A stretch of DNA of 64,000 nucleotides from Pseudomonas sp. MIACH (lineage in GTDB: Bacteria > Pseudomonadota > Gammaproteobacteria > Pseudomonadales > Pseudomonadaceae). Positions 17,483 through 25,032 of the stretch are shown here, piece by piece (the stretch's first letter is position 1; the number at the start of each line of letters is the position of its first letter). Position numbers and translations under genes: made by a program. The notes below the pieces were generated by a model that did not search any database, was not told the origin of the DNA, and saw only the letters and a list, made by a program, of their open reading frames with translations. The stretch covers positions 42,420-106,419 of the forward strand of contig NZ_LHVO01000066.1 in assembly GCF_001269925.1 (NCBI RefSeq), in the 5' to 3' direction.

Positions 17483-17761
17483 TCACGAGTCTTTGCGGGT
17501 CGGCTCTTGGACTTTTTCAGCCTGCACGTCGAAGGTACGACGCTCGGTGATCGGCTGGGTGGCCTGGGGGTGGACAGGCTGGGCCGGTGGCACGGGGTTG
17601 GCGGCAGGGTCGGCCGGTTTTTCGTCGTCGTTCATGGCTTTGCGAAAGCCCTTGATCGACTCGCCCACGTCGGTGCCGAGGTTTTTGAGTTTCTTGGTGC
17701 CGAATACCAGTACCACCACCACCAGAATGACGATCCAGTGTTTCCAGTCAAAAATGCCCAT
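17483..17761 (-). CDS. tatA: Sec-independent protein translocase TatA
   Basis: This 92-residue pore-forming Tat subunit has a short TM (IVILVVVVLVF) followed by the hinge GTKKLKNLG and the amphipathic helix ESIKGFRKAM. This is the standard TatA arrangement, with Gly-Thr at the hinge distinguishing it from TatB. The last 40 residues are Pro/Gln-rich. It is the first tat gene, directly after hisE and 10 bases before tatB. Confidence 0.95.
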   Translation of the reverse strand: MGIFDWKHWIVILVVVVLVFGTKKLKNLGTDVGESIKGFRKAMNDDEKPADPAANPVPPAQPVHPQATQPITERRTFDVQAEKVQEPTRKDS

Positions 17762-17787
17762 GCTGCAAATCCTCTAGTCTTAGTTAT

Positions 17788-18120
17788 TCAAGCGGACGGG
17801 CGCGAGGCCTTTTCGGCATGCCCGGACAAGCCGAAGCGACGGTCCAGTTCATCCAGCACGGCCTGTGGATGCTGCCCCAGTTGGGCGAGCATGACCAGGC
17901 TATGGAACCACAAGTCAGCGGTCTCGTAGATTACATCGCTGCAATCGCCGCTGATTTGCGCATCCTTGGCGGCGATGATGGTCTCGATGGACTCTTCGCC
18001 GAGTTTTTCCAGGATCTTGTTCAAGCCCTTGTGGTACAGGCTGGCGACGTAGGAGCTGTCGGCATCCGCGCCTTTGCGGTCTTCCAGCACCTGGGCCACA
18101 CGGTTGAGGGTATCGCTCAT
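17788..18120 (-). CDS. hisE: Phosphoribosyl-ATP pyrophosphatase
   Basis: This 110-residue enzyme performs the second step of histidine biosynthesis, hydrolysing PR-ATP to PR-AMP. The motif EKLGEESIETIIAAK near residue 38 and YETADLWFHSLVML near 65 carry the acidic metal ligands of the MazG-like all-helical fold. The start is the ATG reading MSDTLNRVAQVL, two bases after the hisI stop. HisE and HisI are separate proteins here, unlike the HisIE fusion of enterics. Confidence 0.95.
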   Translation of the reverse strand: MSDTLNRVAQVLEDRKGADADSSYVASLYHKGLNKILEKLGEESIETIIAAKDAQISGDCSDVIYETADLWFHSLVMLAQLGQHPQAVLDELDRRFGLSGHAEKASRPSA

Positions 18121-18122
18121 GT

Positions 18123-18515
18123 TCAGTGTCCTGCGGAGTAGATGGCGTGCGGGTCTTTGAGCACCGGCTCTACAACCTTCCATTCGCCGTTCTCTAACAC
18201 GCGATAGAAGCAGCTGTGTCGGCCGGTGTGGCAGGCGATGTCGCCAATCTGCTCGACCTTGAGGATCACCACGTCGGCGTCGCAGTCGATGCGCATCTCG
18301 TGCAGGGTTTGCACATGCCCGGACTCTTCGCCCTTGCGCCACAGTTTGCCACGGGAACGTGACCAGTAAATGGCGCGCTGCTCAGTGGCGGTGAGGCTCA
18401 GGGCCTCGCGGTTCATCCAGGCCATCATCAGCACGCGCCCGGTCTTGTAGTCCTGGGCAATGGCCGGCACCAGGCCGTCACTGTCCCACTTGATCTCGTC
18501 CAGCCAGTCTTTCAT
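18123..18515 (-). CDS. hisI: Phosphoribosyl-AMP cyclohydrolase
   Basis: This 130-residue zinc enzyme carries out the third step of histidine synthesis. Motifs are KTGRVLMMAWMNREAL near residue 24, YWSRSRGKLWRKGEESGH near 55, DCDADVVILKV near 80 and ACHTGRHSCFYR near 98. The last two motifs supply the Cys and Asp metal ligands. The ATG at 18515 (MKDWLDEIKWD) has CCGGAG upstream; a start 15 bases earlier is less likely. It lies 41 bases after ubiB and 2 bases before hisE. Confidence 0.95.
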   Translation of the reverse strand: MKDWLDEIKWDSDGLVPAIAQDYKTGRVLMMAWMNREALSLTATEQRAIYWSRSRGKLWRKGEESGHVQTLHEMRIDCDADVVILKVEQIGDIACHTGRHSCFYRVLENGEWKVVEPVLKDPHAIYSAGH

Positions 18516-18556
18516 GTTCGGCTCCGGCAATTTGCGACAGTGTATAACCGGATTGG

Positions 18557-20161
18557 CTATCGACGCACGATCAGATAAACACCCACGGCGACCATGATGC
18601 CGGCCGGCCAGTGCCCCAGTTGGTTCAGCGGCCCGCCAATCGCCAGCATCACGCCACCGACCAGGTGCGCGGCGCCCAGCAGGCGCAGGAACCAGTCATC
18701 CTTGCGCGTGTGCCACGGTGGCGCGGGGTCCTTGGCGTGGGGCTGGGACATGCGCTCCAGCAGGTCGCGGGTCATATTGGCCAGGTGCGGCAGTTGCTCG
18801 AACTGGCTGTGCAGGTTGCCCAGCAGGGTTTTCGGGCTGACTCGCTCGCGCATCCAGCGTTCCAGGAACGGCTGCGCGGTGTTCCACAGGTCGAGGTCCG
18901 GGTACAACTGGCGGCCCAGGCCTTCGATGTTGAGCAAGGTTTTTTGCAGCAGCACCAGTTGCGGCTGCACTTCCATATTGAAGCGCCGCGCGGTCTGGAA
19001 CAGGCGCATCAGCACCTGGCCGAAGGAGATATCCTTCAGTGGTTTTTCAAAGATCGGCTCGCACACCGTGCGGATCGCCGCTTCGAATTCGTTGAGCTTG
19101 GTTTCCGCCGGCACCCAGCCCGAATCGATGTGCAACTGCGCCACGCGGCGGTAGTCGCGCTTGAAGAAGGCGAACAGGTTGCGCGCGAGGTAGTCCTGGT
19201 CTTCCGGGGTCAGGCTGCCGACGATGCCGCAGTCGATCGCAATGTACTGCGGGCTCCACGGGTTGACGGTGCTGACGAAGATATTGCCGGGGTGCATGTC
19301 GGCGTGGAAGAAACTGTCGCGGAACACCTGGGTGAAGAAAATCTCCACGCCGCGCTCGGCAAGCATCTTCATATCGGTGCGCTGGTCGGCCAGGGTGGCG
19401 AGGTCGGTGACCTGCACGCCGTAGATGCGCTCCATCACCAGCACTTTCGGGCGGCACCAATCCCAATACACCTGCGGTACATACAGCAACGGCGAGCCTT
19501 CGAAGTTGCGCTTGAGCTGGCTGGCGTTGGCCGCTTCGCGCAGCAGGTCGAGTTCGTCGTAGATGGTTTTTTCGTAGTCGGCGACCACGTCTACCGGGTG
19601 CAGCAGGCGCGCATCGGCAGAGAAACGTTCGGCGGCGCGGGCGAGGATGAACAGCCACGCCAGGTCCTGGCCGATGATCGGCTTGAGGCCCGGGCGGATC
19701 ACCTTGACCACCACTTCTTCGCCGGTCTTCAACTGCGCCGCGTGCACTTGTGCCACCGAGGCCGAGGCCAGTGGTTCGACGTCGAAGCGGCTGAACACCT
19801 CGCTGATCTTCTTGCCCAGTTGCTCTTCGATCAGCTTCATCGACTGCTGCGAATCGAATGGCGGCACGCGGTCCTGCAGCAGCATCAGTTCGTCGGCGAT
19901 GTCTTCGGGCAGCAGGTCGCGACGTGTGGAGAGGATCTGTCCGAACTTGATGAAGATCGGTCCCAGGTCCTGCAACGCCAGGCGCAGGCGCGCGCCACGG
20001 CTCAGCTCCAGCTGTTTGCGCGGGAACCAGCGCCACGGCAGCACATAGCGCACTGCCAGCAGGAACCACGGCAGGGGCAGGGCGAACAGCAGGTCATCGA
20101 GGCGGTAGCGGATTACGACGCGCTGGATACGGAACAAACGGCGGACGGCGAGCAGCTTCAT
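18557..20161 (-). CDS. ubiB: UbiB, atypical kinase/ATPase for ubiquinone synthesis
   Basis: UbiB (534 residues) is a membrane-associated ADCK/ABC1-family protein needed for aerobic ubiquinone synthesis, probably moving hydrophobic intermediates out of the membrane. The signature KFGQILSTRRDLLP lies near residue 72 and the Ala-rich loop ASASVAQVHAA near 132. The invariant lysine is in VVVKVIRPG, the catalytic loop is HADMHPGNIF near 288 and the metal motif is IDCGIVG near 310. Two C-terminal TM segments follow near residues 495-530. The start overlaps the ubiJ stop (ATGA). Confidence 0.96.
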   Translation of the reverse strand: MKLLAVRRLFRIQRVVIRYRLDDLLFALPLPWFLLAVRYVLPWRWFPRKQLELSRGARLRLALQDLGPIFIKFGQILSTRRDLLPEDIADELMLLQDRVPPFDSQQSMKLIEEQLGKKISEVFSRFDVEPLASASVAQVHAAQLKTGEEVVVKVIRPGLKPIIGQDLAWLFILARAAERFSADARLLHPVDVVADYEKTIYDELDLLREAANASQLKRNFEGSPLLYVPQVYWDWCRPKVLVMERIYGVQVTDLATLADQRTDMKMLAERGVEIFFTQVFRDSFFHADMHPGNIFVSTVNPWSPQYIAIDCGIVGSLTPEDQDYLARNLFAFFKRDYRRVAQLHIDSGWVPAETKLNEFEAAIRTVCEPIFEKPLKDISFGQVLMRLFQTARRFNMEVQPQLVLLQKTLLNIEGLGRQLYPDLDLWNTAQPFLERWMRERVSPKTLLGNLHSQFEQLPHLANMTRDLLERMSQPHAKDPAPPWHTRKDDWFLRLLGAAHLVGGVMLAIGGPLNQLGHWPAGIMVAVGVYLIVRR

Positions 20162-20781
20162 GCGTTATCGCTTGGATCAAGGGAACGGCTCAGGCGCTCG
20201 AAGCGTGCCTCAAGACGTTCCAGGTCGATTTTGGCCTTGTCGAGTTCACGAAAGCGCGCTTGCGCTTCGCGTTCTCCGACCAGGGTGCGCGATTCTTCGC
20301 TCAGGTATTCGGCGAGGTTCTGGTTAAGGCTGGCGAACCCCTGCTGGTACCAGCGCGTGCGACTGCGCAGGTGCCCGCTGATCAACTGGGTGGCGACGGG
20401 GCCGATCCAGCGTGACAGTTCGTACTCCCAGTCCAGCTCCAGGTCTTGCAGCACGGCGGCCAGGTCCATCAGTACCGCACTGTCGCCTTCCAGGTGCACT
20501 TCGGGGCCGTGGAGGATGGCGGTCTTGTTGCGGCTCAGCGCCAGGTGCAACAGGCTGGAGGCCGGTGCGCGCAGGGTGCAGTCGGCTTCGGCGGCCCATT
20601 GAGTAGCGAGCAGCAGGCCTTCATCGCTGGGCAGGATAAACAGCTGCAAGGCGGGGCTGGTGCAGTCCACGGCGATGACCTTGCCGTTCAAATGCGCGAG
20701 CCGCGCCAGGGCGGTACTGTCCAGGCGCAGCACACGGTTGAGGCCGTGTTCGACGCTGGCAAGCAGGCCTGCGAACAGCAT
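20158..20781 (-). CDS. ubiJ: Ubiquinone biosynthesis accessory factor UbiJ
   Basis: This 207-residue protein has an N-terminal SCP2 lipid-binding domain (about residues 15-115; VIAVDCTSPALQLFI) and a C-terminal coiled-coil (about 165-205). It is the scaffold of the soluble Ubi complex and binds ubiquinone intermediates. The order ubiE-ubiJ-ubiB matches that in other gammaproteobacteria. Its start shares one base with the ubiE stop and its end overlaps ubiB. Confidence 0.93.
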   Translation of the reverse strand: MLFAGLLASVEHGLNRVLRLDSTALARLAHLNGKVIAVDCTSPALQLFILPSDEGLLLATQWAAEADCTLRAPASSLLHLALSRNKTAILHGPEVHLEGDSAVLMDLAAVLQDLELDWEYELSRWIGPVATQLISGHLRSRTRWYQQGFASLNQNLAEYLSEESRTLVGEREAQARFRELDKAKIDLERLEARFERLSRSLDPSDNA

Positions 20782-21551
20782 CAGGGCTTGATGCCGCGGT
20801 GCAGGGCGACGATGCCCGAGGTCATGTTGTGGTAGGTCACGCGGTCGAAACCGGCTTCTACCATCATCGACTTCAGGGTTTCCTGGTCGGGGTGCATGCG
20901 GATCGATTCGGCCAGGTAGCGGTAGCTCTCGGCGTCGTTGGTGATCAGCTTGCCCATCAACGGCATGAAGGCAAAGGAGTAGGTGTCGTAGACCTTGGAC
21001 ATCAGCGCGTTGGTCGGCTTGGAGAACTCCAGTACCAACAGGCGACCACCTGGCTTGAGGACGCGCAGCATCGAGCGGATCGCGTCTTCCTTGTGGGTCA
21101 CGTTGCGCAGGCCGAAGGCGATGGTCACGCAGTCGAAATGGTTGTCGGGGAACGGCAGCTTCTCCGCGTCGGCCTGGACGAATTCGATATTGCCGGCCAC
21201 GCCCTTGTCGAGCAGGCGATCGCGGCCGACCTTGAGCATCGAGCCATTGATATCCGCCAGCACCACCTGGCCGGTAGGGCCAACGAGCTTGGAGAACTTG
21301 GCCGCCAGGTCGCCCGTACCGCCGGCGATATCCAGCACGCTGTTGCCGGTACGTACGCCCGACAATTCAATAGTGAAGCGCTTCCACAAACGGTGCATAC
21401 CGCCCGACAGCACGTCGTTCATGAGGTCGTACTTGGCCGCTACGGAGTGGAACACCTCAGCGACTTTTTCCGCTTTCTGGCTTTCCGGGACGTTCTTGAA
21501 GCCGAAGTGAGTGGTGGGTTCGGCATCGCTGCCTTTGCGCTGATCAGTCAT
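20781..21551 (-). CDS. ubiE: Demethylmenaquinone/2-polyprenyl C-methyltransferase
   Basis: This 256-residue SAM-dependent methyltransferase adds the C-methyl group to the benzoquinol ring of ubiquinone. Seen are the family motif YDLMNDVLSGGMHRLWK near residue 41, SAM motif I DIAGGTGDLA near 74, and LADINGSM and ADAEKLPF in the following strands. I took the ATG giving MTDQRKGSDAEP rather than an in-frame start 63 bases upstream, whose extra residues are unlike homologues. It heads the minus-strand run that continues to rsmE. Confidence 0.96.
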   Translation of the reverse strand: MTDQRKGSDAEPTTHFGFKNVPESQKAEKVAEVFHSVAAKYDLMNDVLSGGMHRLWKRFTIELSGVRTGNSVLDIAGGTGDLAAKFSKLVGPTGQVVLADINGSMLKVGRDRLLDKGVAGNIEFVQADAEKLPFPDNHFDCVTIAFGLRNVTHKEDAIRSMLRVLKPGGRLLVLEFSKPTNALMSKVYDTYSFAFMPLMGKLITNDAESYRYLAESIRMHPDQETLKSMMVEAGFDRVTYHNMTSGIVALHRGIKP

Positions 21552-21695
21552 ATCGCTGTCACCAAAAGAGAATGCGGGACATGATAATCCCCAAGGCCTG
21601 CTTTGTCTTGGCAAGGCTGCAGGTAAGATGGAAGGTCACCGAGACCTTTTGCCGCATCGAAGGTATTCAAATCCCTATAAAGAGGAGTCATTGCA

Positions 21696-21971
21696 ATGGC
21701 CCGTATAACCGTTGAACGTGCACATTCCCTGGGTAAAGAAGGCGCACGGGCAAAGGCCGAGAAGTTGGCGCACAAGCTCAAGGAGCAATATGGACTGGAG
21801 CCTTCGTGGTCGGGCGATACCTTGAACCTCAAGCGTTCCGGGGTTAAAGGCACGGTATTAGTGGCGGATGATTCGCTGCGCATCGATGTGGAGCTGGGCC
21901 TGTTGATGTCGGCCATGAGTGGCACGATCAAGTCCGAAATCGAGAAGGCCCTGGATAAGGCGTTGGCCTGA
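21696..21971 (+). CDS. Polyhydroxyalkanoic acid system family protein
   Basis: This 91-residue protein begins MARITVERAHSLGKEGARAK and matches the small PHA-granule-region family (Pfam PHA_gran_rgn) found near phasin genes. It looks like a compact alpha/beta domain with no signal or TM. Its biochemical role is not known; the link to PHA rests on family name and on its place 119 bases before phaI. AGAGGAG stands 11 bases before the ATG. Confidence 0.82.
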   Translation: MARITVERAHSLGKEGARAKAEKLAHKLKEQYGLEPSWSGDTLNLKRSGVKGTVLVADDSLRIDVELGLLMSAMSGTIKSEIEKALDKALA

Positions 21972-22090
21972 CCGGTCTTTCACCCCTCCTGTGTACTTAG
22001 GGTGCCGATTCTAATTTTTCCTCCTACTTTGTGCCCAAGCCCACAACTCCTGCGGGCCGTTCCTCCCCCCTATCCTGCGTGAGGTGCACC

Positions 22091-22513
22091 ATGGCCAAAG
22101 TTATCCTGAAGAAAAAAATCGATGCTCAGACCGGCGCTTTGAGTGACGTTAAAACCTACGCCCGCAAGATCTGGTTGGCCGGTCTTGGTGCCTACGCGAA
22201 GGTTGGCAGCGAGGGCGGCGAGTACTTCAAAGAACTCGTTAAGAGCGGTCAACATGTTGAAAGTAAAGGTAAAAAAGTTGCAGTTGAACAACTTGATGCC
22301 GCCAACAGTCAGATTGATCAAGTAAAGAATAATGTCTCTGCAGTCAAAGGTCTGGTAGAAGTTCAGCTGGATAAAGTTGAAAAAGCTTTTGATACTCGTG
22401 TTGCAAGTGCCTTGAATCGAATCGGCATTGCGTCTAAACATGACGTGGAGACACTCTCTGCTAAGCTCGAAGAGCTGACGGCATTGCTCGAACGTGTCGC
22501 GCGTAAACACTAA
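22091..22513 (+). CDS. phaI: Phasin PhaI
   Basis: This 140-residue granule-coating phasin has the conserved YARKIWLAGLGAYAKVGSEG near residue 20 and a long amphipathic helical region to the end. Phasins coat PHA inclusions and control their number and size. The ATG follows GTGAGGTGCACC. Codon use is noticeably more AT-rich than its neighbours over about 22250-22450 (for example AAAGTTGAAAAAGCTTTTG). It is 12 bases upstream of phaF, so they form one unit. Confidence 0.92.
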   Translation: MAKVILKKKIDAQTGALSDVKTYARKIWLAGLGAYAKVGSEGGEYFKELVKSGQHVESKGKKVAVEQLDAANSQIDQVKNNVSAVKGLVEVQLDKVEKAFDTRVASALNRIGIASKHDVETLSAKLEELTALLERVARKH

Positions 22514-22525
22514 GGAGACATCGGG

Positions 22526-23452
22526 ATGGCTGTTAAAAAGACTACTCAGAAAGAAAGCAGCTCGTGGGTCGGGAAAGTTGAAGAATATTCCCGCAAAATC
22601 TGGCTGGCTGGTTTAGGCGTTTATTCGAAGATCGACAGTGACGGCAGCAAACTCTTCGAGACGTTGGTTAAAGACGGCGAGAAAGCCGAGAAGTTGACCA
22701 AAAGTGCAGTGGGTAAGAAAGTCGATGCGGCAAAGGCGAGCGCTGGTTCCGCCAAGTCGAGTATTTCTGACACCTGGGGCAAGTTGGAAGAGACGCTGGA
22801 CAAGCGCCTCAACAGTGCTATTTCGCGACTGGGCGTTCCTAGCCGTACAGAAGTGAAAGCGCTGCACAGCAAGGTCGATACGTTGACCCGGCAAATCGAA
22901 AAACTCACCGGCGCCAAAGTCGCCCCCGTGAAAGCGGCTGCGGCTAAACCGGCTGCCAAGCCTGCCGCTAAAACAGCTGCTGCCAAACCCGCCGCTAAAA
23001 CGGCCGCCAAGCCGCTGGTAAAAGCTGCCGCCAAGCCTGCTGCAAAACCTGCGGCCAAGGCGCCGGTTAAAGCCGCTGCCAAGCCAGCGGCGAAAACTGC
23101 AGCAGCCAAACCGGCCGCCAAGCCAGCCGCTAAAGCTAAACCCGTGGCTGCTAAAGCCGCTGCCAAGCCTGCGGCTAAACCTGCAGCCAAGGCCGTCGCC
23201 AAACCTGCGGCGAAAACGGCAGCTGCCAAGCCTGCCGCTGCGAAACCTGCGGTGGCCAAGCCGGCCGCCAAACCTGCTGCCGCGAAGAAGCCTGCGGTAG
23301 CGAAAAAACCAGCAGCGCCAAAGCCGGCCGTTGCCGCCAAGCCTGCAACCCCGACACCCACCGCTTCGACCGCCAACTCGGTGTCTGCACCAGCGCCTGC
23401 TGCTGCCCCGACTGCAACGCCGGCAACCCCGACGTCATCCAGTCAGTCCTGA
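22526..23452 (+). CDS. phaF: PHA granule-associated protein PhaF (phasin with histone-like tail)
   Basis: This 308-residue protein has an N-terminal phasin domain homologous to PhaI (YSRKIWLAGLGVYSKIDSDG near residue 21) and a leucine-zipper-like stretch near 115-130. From about residue 134 it has a long Lys/Ala/Pro tail built of AAKPAAK repeats, like histone H1. The known role of such proteins is to coat granules, bind DNA non-specifically and spread granules to daughter cells. The tail is coded by imperfect GCCAAGCCTGC-type repeats (about 22930-23330). An intrinsic terminator follows 15 bases after the stop. Confidence 0.94.
   Translation: MAVKKTTQKESSSWVGKVEEYSRKIWLAGLGVYSKIDSDGSKLFETLVKDGEKAEKLTKSAVGKKVDAAKASAGSAKSSISDTWGKLEETLDKRLNSAISRLGVPSRTEVKALHSKVDTLTRQIEKLTGAKVAPVKAAAAKPAAKPAAKTAAAKPAAKTAAKPLVKAAAKPAAKPAAKAPVKAAAKPAAKTAAAKPAAKPAAKAKPVAAKAAAKPAAKPAAKAVAKPAAKTAAAKPAAAKPAVAKPAAKPAAAKKPAVAKKPAAPKPAVAAKPATPTPTASTANSVSAPAPAAAPTATPATPTSSSQS
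22925..23335 (+). repeat. phaF: Degenerate Ala-Lys-Pro coding repeats in phaF
   Basis: About 400 bases of short degenerate units such as AAACCGGCTGCCAAGCCTGC encode the AAKPAAK tail. This array is the likely place for unit-number change between strains and for assembly errors. Confidence 0.85.
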
Positions 23453-23466
23453 TTTTTTCGGGATAC

Positions 23467-23505
23467 AAAAAAATGCCCGGCCTGCAAAGGTCGGGCATTT
23501 TTTTT
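23467..23505 (+). terminator. Intrinsic terminator of phaIF
   Basis: AAATGCCCGGCC and GGTCGGGCATTT pair (one G-T) with a short loop, flanked by A-tract and T8. It has the classic bidirectional form and lies just after phaF, so it can also insulate the convergent fimbrial genes. Confidence 0.9.
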
Positions 23506-23541
23506 GCGCGCTTACAGCGTGATCCGTGGCGCCAGGTTCGG

Positions 23542-24072
23542 TCAGTTGTAAGTGATCGAAACGGTAACCGCGCTGGCCAGGGTGCCTTGGGTGATCGCTT
23601 CGCCGGTTTTGTGGTACGCCGCTGTGAGGGGGATCACCGCCTTGTTGCTGCTCGTCGCGATGGTGCGGCTGCGCTGGGCGGCGGTACCGTTGGCGGGGAT
23701 GGCATAAGCGGGAGAGGCACGGTGCAGTAGTCGAAGGGCGGTACCCTTGGAGGTGCCCGTGTTGGAAAACAGCGCGGCGTTCCCGGTGGAGGCTGTGCCT
23801 GCGAACAGGAAAATCACGTTGCGCAAATCCGATTCACAATCGGCAGAGATCTCGAAATCAAACGCGCCCGCGCTGGAGGTCGCGTCCAAGTCGGAAATCT
23901 TGATAGTCGGCAATGTGATGGTACGGTTTTCGTCGCCGGCCGCCAGGTTACAGGTACCGGCATTGATCTGGCCGGTAAAGCGCAAGGTGCCCGTGGTGGC
24001 GGCCTGGACCGCATTGACGACCAGGCCGGCGGTGATTGCCAGTAGCAGGGGAAGTGTTCGCAAGCTCATCAA
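23542..24072 (-). CDS. Fimbrial subunit (minor pilin)
   Basis: This 176-residue chaperone-usher pilin has a signal peptide (MMSLRTLPLLLAITAGLV to VQA). The N-terminal donor strand follows, then the pilin Ig-like domain with two Cys (GTCNLAAGDENRTITL and ISADCESDL) and the C-terminal beta-zipper end VTVSITYN. It closely resembles the pilin half of the upstream adhesin gene (shared TLPTIKIS / TLDPIKVS and FSNTGTSKG / FANTGTAGG). That suggests a duplicated tip or adaptor subunit. It is the last gene of the fimbrial operon and lies 15 bases after the adhesin gene. Confidence 0.85.
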   Translation of the reverse strand: MMSLRTLPLLLAITAGLVVNAVQAATTGTLRFTGQINAGTCNLAAGDENRTITLPTIKISDLDATSSAGAFDFEISADCESDLRNVIFLFAGTASTGNAALFSNTGTSKGTALRLLHRASPAYAIPANGTAAQRSRTIATSSNKAVIPLTAAYHKTGEAITQGTLASAVTVSITYN

Positions 24073-24087
24073 GAAGCCCTCAGCGTT

Positions 24088-25032
24088 TCAGTTATAGGTA
24101 ATGTTGACGGTGGCCGTACTGACAAGAGTGCCTTGGGTGACTGTGCCGTTTTTGTGGTATGCCACGCCGAGCGGCAGGACGGCTCTATTGGCCGAAACAG
24201 CGATCGTGCGGGAGCTTTCGGCGCCAGTGGGGAGAATGTTCTGGGTGCCTGCGCCGATGCGTGAGTACAGCCACACTGCTACGCCGCCGGCCGTGCCTGT
24301 ATTGGCGAACAGCCGGTTATTCCCTGGCGCGGGTGTGCCGGAAAAACGAAAGGTGACATTGGATGCGTTGGTGCAGTTGGCGGTGAGCTCGAATTGGCGT
24401 GCGCCGGTATAGGTGGCGTTTTGAAGTGCGCTGACTTTGATCGGGTCGAGTGTGATCGTACGGTTGACGTCACCGGTCGCCAGGTCGCAGGTGGCGACAG
24501 GGGTGACAAACCGAACAGCGTTACCCATCCGCAGGACAAAACCATCTGAGCGCCGCTCCCTTCTTGCTGCCCAAATTTCTCCGGCTGGTACCGTCCCATT
24601 GGCTACAGGTTCGATTTTGTGGAACGTCAATTCCGCAGCCGTGAAGCTGGGATATGTGCCACTTGCCGGCGAGCCTTCTTGAGTACGCATTCCATAGTAA
24701 TTGGTTATTCCCCTGGCATCCGTGATACGCAGGCTAGCCCCCACACCTCGGGCCTCGGTGCGATAGTACGGGGGGGCAGGAGGTGACGAGTGGAATCGCC
24801 CGAAGATCCTTTGATGCGAGGCCCAGCAAACCGCAAAGAAAGCCGGGGCTGTACCGCTGAATGAACGCCTGACGATTACCCCGCCCACCGGTAGATTGGC
24901 CGGCACGGTGATCGTGCTGGGAAGCGTGAGGGTGAGCGTGCTGTTCATATAGCGTTCACAACCTGCATGAGCTGCGATCGGCAGAACCAGGGCCAGCAGT
25001 GTTGAGATCAGTTTTAGGGTGTGTTTCATCAT
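24088..25032 (-). CDS. Two-domain fimbrial tip adhesin
   Basis: This 314-residue protein begins MMKHTLKLISTLLAL with a signal cleaved after AHA. The N-terminal 150 or so residues (Cys at GCERYMN and FAVCWASH) form an unassigned domain in the position of a FimH-type receptor-binding domain. From about residue 180 a pilin domain follows (TCDLATGDVNRTITLD, ELTANCTNAS, VNITYN end). Two-domain proteins of this build cap the fimbria and bind host sugars or surfaces, but the ligand here is unknown. The start codon shares one base with the usher stop (TGATG), giving tight coupling. An alternative start 141 bases upstream lies inside the usher and has no signal peptide. Confidence 0.82.
   Translation of the reverse strand: MMKHTLKLISTLLALVLPIAAHAGCERYMNSTLTLTLPSTITVPANLPVGGVIVRRSFSGTAPAFFAVCWASHQRIFGRFHSSPPAPPYYRTEARGVGASLRITDARGITNYYGMRTQEGSPASGTYPSFTAAELTFHKIEPVANGTVPAGEIWAARRERRSDGFVLRMGNAVRFVTPVATCDLATGDVNRTITLDPIKVSALQNATYTGARQFELTANCTNASNVTFRFSGTPAPGNNRLFANTGTAGGVAVWLYSRIGAGTQNILPTGAESSRTIAVSANRAVLPLGVAYHKNGTVTQGTLVSTATVNITYN

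Noticed and set aside
18611..20602. Long plus-strand open frame opposite ubiB and ubiJ
   Set aside because: No recognisable domain and antisense-type composition; ubiB and ubiJ account fully for the region.
22925..23335. Repeat array considered as a CRISPR
   Set aside because: Units are degenerate, vary in length, have no unique spacers and lie inside the phaF coding frame.
22621..23376. Minus-strand Ala/Gly/Leu-rich frame opposite phaF that looks like a membrane protein
   Set aside because: Its hydrophobic pattern is only the reverse complement of the Ala-Lys-Pro repeats of phaF.
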